Positions 1-5,583 of a DNA stretch of 5,583 bases are shown piece by piece. The stretch is from Acidobacteriota bacterium (GTDB lineage Bacteria; Acidobacteriota; Terriglobia; UBA7540), in the NCBI GenBank assembly GCA_021828225.1, contig JAKASH010000249.1, positions 1 through 5,583 on the forward strand, written 5' to 3'. Both the position numbers and the translations under genes were made by a program. The stretch's first letter is position 1; each line of letters begins with the position of its first letter. The notes below the pieces were generated by a model that saw nothing but the letters and a program-made list of their open reading frames with translations, was not told where the DNA came from and searched no databases.

Positions 1-2571
1 CGGATCGCCTCCGTGCTCGCCGCAGATTCCGACCTTGAGGTTTTCACGTGTCTTGCGGCCTTCTGAAGTTCCAATCTTCAGCAGGCGCCCGACTCGCTTC
101 GGATCCAGCACCGCAAAGGGATCGGCAGGCCAGATCTTCTGCTTCACGTAAGAGTTGATGATCTTGCCGCAGTCGTCGCGCGACAGTCCAAAAGTGGTCT
201 GGGTCAGGTCGTTGGTGCCGAAGCTGAAGAACTCCGCTTCACCTGCAATTTCATCCGCAGAGAGTGCCGCGGCAGGCAACTCAATCATTGTCCCGACCAG
301 ATATTCCACCTTGGCGCCCTTCTTCGTGAAGACTTCCTCGGCAACGCGGTTCACAATCTCCTTTTGCAAGGCCAGCTCTCTGATGTCACCGACCAGGGGA
401 ATCATGACTTCCGGCTTGGCTTCGACGCCGCGTTTCTTGCATTCGACCGCTGCCTCGAAGATCGCCCGGACCTGCATCTCCGTAATCTCCGGATACATGA
501 TTCCCAGGCGGCATCCGCGCAGACCCAGCATGGGATTAAATTCATGCAGACCTTCAACTACCGCAAGCATGTCCTTGAGCTGTTTGAGCTTAGGACTCCT
601 CTTCCCCTTCGCTTCAATGGTAGCAATCTGCACCATCAGATCTTCGCGTTTAGGCAGGAACTCATGCAAAGGCGGGTCAAGCGTTCGAATTGTTACCGGC
701 AGGCCGTCCATCGCCTTAAAGAGACCGACGAAGTCTTTCCGCTGCATGGGAAGAAGCTTGGCAAGGGCAGCACGCCGTTCTTTGTGGTTCCGGGCCGCTT
801 CCTTTTCGTCCGCGGTCTCCTTGCAGGCCATGATCATCCGCTGTACGTGAGGGAGCCGGTCCTGGGCAAAGAACATATGCTCTGTGCGGCACAGCCCGAT
901 CCCCTCAGCCCCAAAGCGCCGGGCGGCCAACGCATCGCGGGGGATGTCGGCATTAGCCCGAACACCCAGGCGCCGCGCTTCATCAGCCCAGCCCATGAAG
1001 GTGGCAAAATCGCCGCTCGTAGGGTCTGGCAGGGTCGTGTTCGTTTTCCCAAGGATCACTCTGCCGGTCGAACCATCAAGTGAAATCCATTCGCCTTCCT
1101 TAAGCGTCAGCTTGCCGATGCGCAACTGCTTCTTCTTTTCGTCGACCTCAGCTTCGCCGCATCCGGCCACACAGCACTTCCCCATGCCGCGAGTTACAAC
1201 CGCAGCGTGGGAGGTCATGCCGCCTCGCGACGTCAGAATGCCGACGGCAACTTCCATGCCGTGGATATCGTCCGGAACCGTTTCGGCGCGAACCAGAATC
1301 ACCGGGTGATTCTTTCCCTGTTCAACAGCCGCTTCTGCGGTAAAGACGATCCGTCCGACCGCCGCTCCTGGCGACGCTGGCAACCCCTTTGCAATCACAT
1401 TCAAATGCTTTGACTCGTCAAGTATTGGATGAAGTAATTGATTCAACTGGTCCGGCTCTACGCGCATCAACGCATCGGTCGACGTAATGATTCCCTCTTC
1501 AACCAGATCGACAGCGATCTTCACCGCTGCTTTGCCCGTCCGTTTTCCGGTTCGGGTCTGCAGCATGTAGAGCTTCCCTTCCTGGATGGTGAATTCGAAA
1601 TCCTGCACGTCCTTATAGTGGTGCTCCAGTCGGGAAGTGATGTCGCGTAACTGGTTGTAAACCTCGGGCATGATCTTTTGCAGTTCCGTGATGGGGACAG
1701 GCGTCCTGATGCCCGCCACCACATCCTCGCCCTGGGCGTTCATGAGAAACTCGCCATAGAACTGCTTCTCGCCCGTTGCCGGATTCCGAGTAAAACCTAC
1801 CCCGGTTCCTGAGGTTTCACCCATGTTCCCGAACACCATGGTTTGAACGTTCACGGCCGTGCCCAGGCTCTCAGGGATCTTATTCATGCGCCGATAGGTA
1901 ATCGCCCGCGGGTTGTTCCAGGATCGGAAGACGGCCTCAATGGCCATCTTGAGTTGCGCGCGGGGATCCTGTGGGAAATCCTGGCCGCTGGCTTTCCGCA
2001 CCACCTGCTTGTACCCTTCGATCACCTTCTTGAAATCCTCAGCGTCAAGCTCGGTATCCAGCTTCACGTAGCGCTTCTTCTTCTGGGCCGTCAGGATGTG
2101 CTCAAACTTGTCCTTCGGGATGTCCAGCACGACGTTGCCGAACATCTGAATGAAGCGCCGGTAGCTGTCATAGGCAAATCGTTCGTTGCCCGTCTTGCGT
2201 GCGATGGCCCCAACGACCTGGTCGTTCAGGCCAAGGTTGAGAACTGTATCCATCATCCCCGGCATCGAAAATTTGCCGCCGGAGCGAACGGAGACGAGAA
2301 GGGGTTTTTCCGAATCTCCCAGTTTCTGGTTGAGGAGTTTTTCGAGCCGCCCAAGGGCCTTGTCAGACTCTCCAAGTACGGCTGGCGGAACGCTGTTGCC
2401 GCCTTCAAAGTAGGCCCTGCAGGCTGATGTTGCAATTGTGAAGCCGGGGGGAACCGGCAACCCGGCATTGGTCATTTCAGCCAGGCCCGCTCCCTTCCCA
2501 CCCAAAACGTCTTTCATGGTCCCATGACCATCGGCTTTACCGTCACCGAAAAAATAAACGAATTTTTCCAT
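1..2571 (-). CDS. ppdK: Pyruvate, phosphate dikinase (partial, C-terminus outside window)
   Basis: PPDK catalyses pyruvate + ATP + phosphate <-> phosphoenolpyruvate + AMP + pyrophosphate in the cytoplasm, serving gluconeogenesis or a PPi-dependent pyruvate kinase step. The frame is open for 857 codons to the left edge. Residues 1 to about 340 are the ATP-grasp nucleotide domain, with GGKGAG (Lys26), SVRSGGKFSMPGMMDTVLN (Arg96), Glu326 in DFEFT and Gln338/Arg340 in LQTR. The swivelling phosphohistidine domain holds GGMTSHAA with catalytic His455 and, two residues before it, Thr453, the residue type targeted by the PPDK regulatory kinase/phosphatase family (DUF299). The C-terminal pyruvate/PEP barrel shows Arg562 (CRTEHMFF), Arg629 (TIRTLDPPLHEF), Glu764 (MIELPAA), Asn787-Asp788 (GTNDLTQ) and catalytic Cys850 (GICGEHGG). 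From the Clostridium symbiosum enzyme I expect about 36 further residues. It is PPDK rather than PEP synthase, because these motifs and the domain lengths fit PPDK. An in-frame TAA at 2628-2626 rules out a longer start. Confidence 0.98.
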   Translation of the reverse strand, partial: MEKFVYFFGDGKADGHGTMKDVLGGKGAGLAEMTNAGLPVPPGFTIATSACRAYFEGGNSVPPAVLGESDKALGRLEKLLNQKLGDSEKPLLVSVRSGGKFSMPGMMDTVLNLGLNDQVVGAIARKTGNERFAYDSYRRFIQMFGNVVLDIPKDKFEHILTAQKKKRYVKLDTELDAEDFKKVIEGYKQVVRKASGQDFPQDPRAQLKMAIEAVFRSWNNPRAITYRRMNKIPESLGTAVNVQTMVFGNMGETSGTGVGFTRNPATGEKQFYGEFLMNAQGEDVVAGIRTPVPITELQKIMPEVYNQLRDITSRLEHHYKDVQDFEFTIQEGKLYMLQTRTGKRTGKAAVKIAVDLVEEGIITSTDALMRVEPDQLNQLLHPILDESKHLNVIAKGLPASPGAAVGRIVFTAEAAVEQGKNHPVILVRAETVPDDIHGMEVAVGILTSRGGMTSHAAVVTRGMGKCCVAGCGEAEVDEKKKQLRIGKLTLKEGEWISLDGSTGRVILGKTNTTLPDPTSGDFATFMGWADEARRLGVRANADIPRDALAARRFGAEGIGLCRTEHMFFAQDRLPHVQRMIMACKETADEKEAARNHKERRAALAKLLPMQRKDFVGLFKAMDGLPVTIRTLDPPLHEFLPKREDLMVQIATIEAKGKRSPKLKQLKDMLAVVEGLHEFNPMLGLRGCRLGIMYPEITEMQVRAIFEAAVECKKRGVEAKPEVMIPLVGDIRELALQKEIVNRVAEEVFTKKGAKVEYLVGTMIELPAAALSADEIAGEAEFFSFGTNDLTQTTFGLSRDDCGKIINSYVKQKIWPADPFAVLDPKRVGRLLKIGTSEGRKTRENLKVGICGEHGGDP

Positions 2572-2581
2572 GTTTCGTGCT

Positions 2582-2587
2582 CTCCTT
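2582..2587 (-). promoter_or_regulatory. Ribosome binding site of ppdK
   Basis: The minus strand reads AAGGAG, a strong Shine-Dalgarno match, with ten bases between it and the ATG at 2571. It supports this ATG as the true start. The encoded MEKFVYFFGDG also matches the usual beginning of PPDK proteins, which start shortly before the first ATP-grasp loop. Confidence 0.8.
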
Positions 2588-2603
2588 GTGATGAAATCTG
2601 CAC

Positions 2604-2618
2604 GCGACCCGTGGCCGC
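2604..2618 (-). other. Short GC-rich hairpin upstream of the ppdK RBS
   Basis: On the minus strand GCGGCC (2618-2613) and GGTCGC (2609-2604) can form a six-pair stem, including one G-U pair, around a three-base ACG loop. It ends 16 bases before the Shine-Dalgarno site. No T run follows, so it is not a terminator. It could affect message stability or ribosome access, or be incidental. Confidence 0.3.
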
Positions 2619-2636
2619 TCGATTCTTAAAATCCTT

Positions 2637-2666
2637 ACAATATCCCTTGCCTTAACAAACAGTCCA
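2637..2666 (-). promoter_or_regulatory. Weak sigma-70-type promoter candidate for ppdK
   Basis: On the minus strand TGGACT (2666-2661; four of six match TTGACA) is followed after 18 bases by TATTGT (2642-2637; four of six match TATAAT). It lies in the AT-richer part of the gap, and transcription would begin about 60 bases before the ppdK start. Matches of this quality arise easily by chance, and the candidate -35 box overlaps the outer helix of the foldable element, so the call is tentative. Confidence 0.17.
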
Positions 2667-2777
2667 TTCGGGATCAGGGTCGATCATTGCTTATTGCGGT
2701 CGCGAAAGTCGGCGCGCCGACAAAAGCTCATGTAACACTTTACGATCGTGACTCCGCGACAAAGATGGACTGATAAG
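2651..2777 (-). ncRNA. Candidate structured RNA element between glyS and ppdK
   Basis: Read as minus-strand RNA, the segment begins one base after the glyS stop codon. An outer helix can form between CAGTCCAT (2772-2765) and ATGGACTG (2667-2660), extended past an internal loop by CTTA (2777-2774) with TAAG (2654-2651). Inside it, GTCGCG-G-AGTC (2760-2750) can pair with GACT-TT-CGCGAC (2710-2699), giving ten Watson-Crick pairs around a small internal loop. A GATC/GATC mini-hairpin can form near 2686-2673. The pairings are read directly from the sequence; that they form, or regulate anything, is inference. I recognise no known riboswitch or T-box motif. It could equally be a stabilising 3' end for the glyQS message, or chance complementarity. 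Confidence 0.3.
2708..2721. repeat. Perfect 14-base palindrome in the glyS-ppdK gap
   Basis: GTCGGCGCGCCGAC is its own reverse complement and sits in an AT-rich surround (AAA on one side, AAAA on the other). As RNA it could form a five-pair hairpin with a CGCG loop, and on the minus strand only three Ts follow, so it is a poor intrinsic terminator. As DNA it could be an operator for a dimeric regulator. Its left end shares bases with the longer helix at 2760-2750/2710-2699, so the two RNA pairings exclude each other. Confidence 0.5.
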
Positions 2778-2778
2778 T

Positions 2779-4983
2779 TCAGTTCTTCACGTTTGAAGCG
2801 TTGCTGCGTGTTTCGACCGCAATTTCGGATAGTTCCGCAAGCCGGCTGAACACGCTTTGATTCAGCCGAACCAGTAGTCTCAGGCGATTCTCCCGCACCG
2901 CCGGGTCCTCAGCCATGACGAGAACTTTGTCAAAAAAAAGATCCACTTGAGGCCGTATCCCCGCCATGCTCCGGAAGGCGCCCGCATAGTCACCTTCCCT
3001 TTCCAGCGATTCCAGATTTCGGGTCAGGCTTTCGTATGCGGTGTAAAGTTCGTGTTCCGGGCCCTCGCCGAGCAGGGCCGTATCCACGGCGGCTTCGCTG
3101 CCCAGGTGATCCATTCCCGCCGATTTGGTCAGGATGTTCCGGGTCCTTTTGGCGGCAGCAGCAAGGGCCAGAAAATCTTCCGTGTCGCGAACCTGCTCGA
3201 GGGCCTGCGCTCGCGCCAGCGCGGCTGCCGGGACGCTGGTTCCCATGGGAACCGTCGGGCTCAGGACGGCGCGCACCGTGTCATACTGCAAACCCGCGAT
3301 ATCGCGGAAGTAGAACTCCATCCGGTCACGCAGAAAGCTCTCCACCTTGCCAGCCAGGGTTCCGTCCTTCGGGCCGGGGAGACTCTGCTCGGCAAAAGCG
3401 GCGGCTTTCGCCGTGACCCGGGCCAGATCAAGCCCGGCAAGAGATTCCACCGCAATTTTTACGATCCCATTCCCTGCCCTTCGCAATCCAAACGGGTCGC
3501 TTGACCCCGTTGGCTCTAGTCCCACGGCGAATCCGGCAACCACGCTATCGAGCCTGTCCGCCAGCGCCACAACAGCGCCGACCTTGTTTCTGGGACATTC
3601 ATCCCCAACATTGGCGGGCTTGTAGTGGTCGTAGATTGCGTCGGCAACCGCGTCCGGCTCGCCCTGCACGCGGGCGTAAAGTCCGCCCACAATGCCCTGG
3701 AGCTCGGTGAATTCGCGCACCATCTGCGTGGTCAGATCGCACTTGCACAGGCGAACGGCGCGCAGCACCTGATCCCTGCCGGCCGCATCGAGTTCGCCTT
3801 GCTGTTCGAGGTCCGCGCAGATGCCCTTTGCCACCTCCACCATCCGCTGGACCTTGTCGGCATAGCTTCCCAGCTCCGCCTGATAGGTCACTTTCGCCAG
3901 CATCTCCTGCCGCTCGGCCAGCGGGACCCGCTGATCGGCTTTCCAGAAAAACTCCGCATCGGCAAATCGCGCGGTGAGAACACGCTCGTGGCCTTGGCGA
4001 ATCAGCCCGGTGGAATCCTGATCGAGATTCATCACGGTAATGAAATGCGGTTGAAGAGTTCCGGCGCCGTCTTCCACAGCAAAATATTTCTGGTGGTCGC
4101 GCATCACCGTCACCAGGATTTCACGCGGGAGATGCAGGAACCGCCGGTCAAACCCGCCAAGAAGTGCGCGCGGCCATTCGGTGGAATTGACAATCCACTC
4201 CTGGAGGTCCTCATCCCGAATCGCCTTGAGCCCTCGACCTTCAAGTATCGCTTTAACGTTTGCCCGGATGAGTTCAGAGCGTTTTTCCGGATCAAGTTCC
4301 ACTTGATGTTCGAACAGTTTCTTCGAGTACTCCTCAAAGCTCCTGACCGGAATGGCTCTCGGGCCAGCCACTCGATGGCCGTAAGTTGACCGTCGTGAGG
4401 CCACACCCGCAATCTCGAACGGGATAACCCGGGCTTTCTCCCCTTCGCCGAGAATCACCAGCAGCCAGCGAATCGGGCGAATGAACCTCGGGCCCGTCTT
4501 CGCGGTCCAGTACATGCTCTTGGGAAAGCTGATTCCCAGAATGACATCGGGCAGCACACGGGCCAGAACCTCGCGCGCAAATCGTCCCCGCACGCGCTTC
4601 CGCAACCCCAGGTAGAGTCCTTTGGGTGTTTCGATCCGCATCAGGCGTTTGACGCTGGTTGAGTTTCTTTCCGCAAAACTTTCGGCCGCGCGCGTCGGCT
4701 TCCCTTCCGCATCAAAGGCCACTCTGACGGGAGGCCCGACAATCTCCTCGACTTCATTGGGCTGCCGAACCAGAACCTCGGGCACGCGCACCACCAAGCG
4801 CCGGGGCGTTGAATAAGTCTTGGCGGGTTGGGCATCCGGCGGCAGCAGGCGGAGATTTCGCAAGGCCTCGGAGAGCCGTTCGCCAAGGCTCCGCTCGGCT
4901 CCGGCCAGGAAGCGCGCCGGGATCTCTTCAACCCCGATTTCAAGCAACAGGGGCTCAGTATGCTGTTTTTGCTCAACCGTCAT
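2779..4983 (-). CDS. glyS: Glycyl-tRNA synthetase, beta subunit
   Basis: GlyS is the large beta chain of the heterotetrameric GlyRS. It supplies tRNA recognition and is required, with GlyQ, for charging tRNA-Gly. The 734-residue product is slightly longer than E. coli GlyS (about 690). Family landmarks appear in order: LLLEIGVEEIPA (12-23), TPRRLVV (59-65), SMYWTAKTGPRFIRPIRW (156-173), MRDHQKYF (294-301), GHERVLTARFADAEFFWKAD (331-350), the HD-like domain with ELQGIVGGLYA (427-437), HYKP (453-456) and ADRLD (475-479), then PTGSSDPFGLRRAGNGI (491-507), AKRTRNIL (611-618), and the C-terminal anticodon-binding (DALR-like) segment FFDKVLVMAEDPAVRENR (683-700). The ATG at 4981-4983 is chosen because it overlaps the glyQ TGA as ATGA and has an AAAGG ten bases upstream. 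Residues 1-10 are a short polar lead before the conserved domain. The frame is intact and no expected block is missing. An eight-T run lies in the coding strand at 2939-2932. Confidence 0.98.
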   Translation of the reverse strand: MTVEQKQHTEPLLLEIGVEEIPARFLAGAERSLGERLSEALRNLRLLPPDAQPAKTYSTPRRLVVRVPEVLVRQPNEVEEIVGPPVRVAFDAEGKPTRAAESFAERNSTSVKRLMRIETPKGLYLGLRKRVRGRFAREVLARVLPDVILGISFPKSMYWTAKTGPRFIRPIRWLLVILGEGEKARVIPFEIAGVASRRSTYGHRVAGPRAIPVRSFEEYSKKLFEHQVELDPEKRSELIRANVKAILEGRGLKAIRDEDLQEWIVNSTEWPRALLGGFDRRFLHLPREILVTVMRDHQKYFAVEDGAGTLQPHFITVMNLDQDSTGLIRQGHERVLTARFADAEFFWKADQRVPLAERQEMLAKVTYQAELGSYADKVQRMVEVAKGICADLEQQGELDAAGRDQVLRAVRLCKCDLTTQMVREFTELQGIVGGLYARVQGEPDAVADAIYDHYKPANVGDECPRNKVGAVVALADRLDSVVAGFAVGLEPTGSSDPFGLRRAGNGIVKIAVESLAGLDLARVTAKAAAFAEQSLPGPKDGTLAGKVESFLRDRMEFYFRDIAGLQYDTVRAVLSPTVPMGTSVPAAALARAQALEQVRDTEDFLALAAAAKRTRNILTKSAGMDHLGSEAAVDTALLGEGPEHELYTAYESLTRNLESLEREGDYAGAFRSMAGIRPQVDLFFDKVLVMAEDPAVRENRLRLLVRLNQSVFSRLAELSEIAVETRSNASNVKN

Positions 4984-5583
4984 GCGGATTCAACCTTTGC
5001 TGTGTATCCTTCAAGATAAACTTGAGCCACCTCGGTTGCGATCTTGCGGATACGCGCGATCAGCGCCACGCGCTCCGTCACGCTGATGGCTCCGCGCGCG
5101 TCGAGGATATTGAACAGGTGGGAGCACTTCAGGCAGAACTCGTACACCTTGCGGAGGGGGAATCGAGTTGGCCGCTGGCCGTTGTCAGAGCTAAAGTAAT
5201 CCTTTAATAACCGGGTAGCCTCAGCCTCGTAGATTTCAAACAACTGCCGCGTCGATTCCGGCGAAGCAGACTCAAAGTCATAAAGCGAAAGCTCGAATTC
5301 TTCGCGATGTCTTATGTCACGATATGTCAATGATTTATTCCACTTTACTTCATACACATCATTAACATTTTGAAGGAAGGCCGCAATTCTCTCAAGACCA
5401 TACGTCAGCTCGACGGAGATGGGGTCCAGGTCGACACCGCCCGACTGCTGGAAGTAGGTGAATTGCGTAATCTCGAGCCCGTCCAGCATCACCTGCCAGC
5501 CGATTCCCCAGGCCCCCAGCGTGGGCGCTTCCCAGTTATCTTCTTCGAACCGGATATCATGGTTGCGGAAATCGATCCCGATG
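4980..5583 (-). CDS. glyQ: Glycyl-tRNA synthetase, alpha subunit (partial, N-terminus outside window)
   Basis: GlyQ is the catalytic alpha chain of the bacterial two-subunit (alpha2beta2) class II glycyl-tRNA synthetase. It activates glycine with ATP and, together with GlyS, charges tRNA-Gly in the cytoplasm. The window holds 200 sense codons plus the TGA. The first readable residues contain HDIRFEEDNWE, then TLGAWGIGW, LDGLEITQFTYFQQ and the motif-3-like ELTYGLERIA (Arg codon 5388-5390), followed near the C-terminus by LDARGAISVTER. All are hallmarks of GlyQ. Aligning by memory to the E. coli protein of 303 residues, about 105 N-terminal residues lie beyond the right edge, giving an expected total near 305. 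The GTG at 5490-5492 is an internal valine codon, not the start, because the conserved family sequence continues upstream of it. The stop overlaps the glyS start by four bases. Codons 5310-5369 are unusually AT-rich (see findings). The promoter would lie outside the window. Confidence 0.97.
   Translation of the reverse strand, partial: IGIDFRNHDIRFEEDNWEAPTLGAWGIGWQVMLDGLEITQFTYFQQSGGVDLDPISVELTYGLERIAAFLQNVNDVYEVKWNKSLTYRDIRHREEFELSLYDFESASPESTRQLFEIYEAEATRLLKDYFSSDNGQRPTRFPLRKVYEFCLKCSHLFNILDARGAISVTERVALIARIRKIATEVAQVYLEGYTAKVESA
4994..4998 (-). promoter_or_regulatory. Ribosome binding site of glyS
   Basis: The minus strand reads AAAGG ten bases before the glyS ATG, inside the last codons of glyQ. 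It is a moderate Shine-Dalgarno match. Together with the four-base ATGA overlap of the glyQ stop and glyS start (4983-4980), it suggests that ribosomes finishing glyQ reinitiate on glyS, which would keep the two subunits close to equal amounts. Confidence 0.55.

Larger units (their letters stand above)
2572..2778 (-). other. glyS-ppdK intergenic region
   Basis: These 207 bases separate the glyS stop from the ppdK start. I see no plausible small gene in them on either strand. On the minus strand they hold, in order, a set of nested complementary segments (2777-2651), a weak promoter candidate, a short GC-rich hairpin (2618-2604) and the ppdK Shine-Dalgarno site. No hairpin is followed by a convincing run of T, so there is no clear intrinsic terminator after glyS. 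ppdK may be reached by read-through, by its own promoter, or by both. Confidence 0.85.

Noticed and set aside
364..1083. Long plus-strand open frame opposite ppdK (239 codons), with others at 155-850 and 1843-2427
   Set aside because: They lie wholly antisense to a PPDK frame whose catalytic motifs all read correctly. Their products are low-complexity or unlike any family I know, which is typical of antisense frames in GC-rich genes.
2699..2721. Rho-independent terminator after glyS
   Set aside because: The best hairpin (2708-2721) has a five-pair stem and only three following Ts before CGCG, which is too weak to call with confidence.
2572..2778. T-box or glycine riboswitch regulating the synthetase genes
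   Set aside because: The gap is downstream of glyS, not upstream of glyQ, and I see neither the conserved T-box sequence nor tandem glycine-riboswitch cores. Any such leader for glyQ would lie outside the window.
2929..2945. T8 run in glyS as an intrinsic terminator
   Set aside because: No stable GC-rich hairpin directly precedes the run on the minus strand, and it lies inside conserved coding sequence.
3625..4389. Plus-strand open frame of 254 codons opposite glyS
   Set aside because: It is antisense to the conserved glyS frame, shows no recognisable domain, and has no convincing ribosome binding site or promoter context.
5325..5330. TTGACA in glyQ as the -35 box of an internal glyS promoter
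   Set aside because: No reasonable -10 hexamer occurs 16-18 bases downstream (the sequence there is close to TCGCGA), so the match alone is not enough to call a promoter.
5490..5492. GTG as the start codon of a short glyQ
   Set aside because: The frame continues upstream with strongly conserved GlyQ sequence (HDIRFEEDNWE, TLGAWGIGW) to the window edge, so this is an internal valine.

Overview
The window carries three bacterial housekeeping genes, all on the minus strand, and I see no convincing gene on the plus strand. In transcription order (right to left) they are glyQ (glycyl-tRNA synthetase alpha chain, 5' end outside the window), glyS (beta chain, complete) and ppdK (pyruvate, phosphate dikinase, 3' end outside the window). 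The ppdK frame is open for 857 codons from its ATG at 2571 to the left edge, where it is cut shortly after the catalytic cysteine.

The two-subunit GlyRS shows that the host is a bacterium. The sequence is moderately GC-rich with G/C-ending codons, and the gene order glyQ-glyS-ppdK is one I recall from Acidobacteriota and from Geobacter-type Desulfobacterota. An acidobacterium or a deltaproteobacterial relative is therefore my best guess, but it is an inference from gene order and composition only.

Layout: 5583-4980 is glyQ. It overlaps glyS by four bases (ATGA, 4983-4980), so the two subunits are probably co-transcribed and translationally coupled. 4983-2779 is glyS. 2778-2572 is a 207-base gap on the ppdK side. 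2571-1 is ppdK. The gap has a good Shine-Dalgarno site for ppdK and several complementary segments that could fold into a nested RNA structure. It has only a weak promoter candidate and no clear intrinsic terminator, so read-through from glyS into ppdK is plausible.

Functionally, GlyQ and GlyS form one enzyme that charges tRNA-Gly and releases AMP and pyrophosphate. PPDK interconverts pyruvate + ATP + phosphate and phosphoenolpyruvate + AMP + pyrophosphate, so the by-products of the first enzyme are substrates of the second in its glycolytic direction. Whether this explains the gene order is speculation. I found no mobile element, CRISPR array, tRNA, rRNA or evident undescribed system. The points most worth a second look are the foldable glyS-ppdK gap and a short, sharply AT-rich codon patch inside glyQ.
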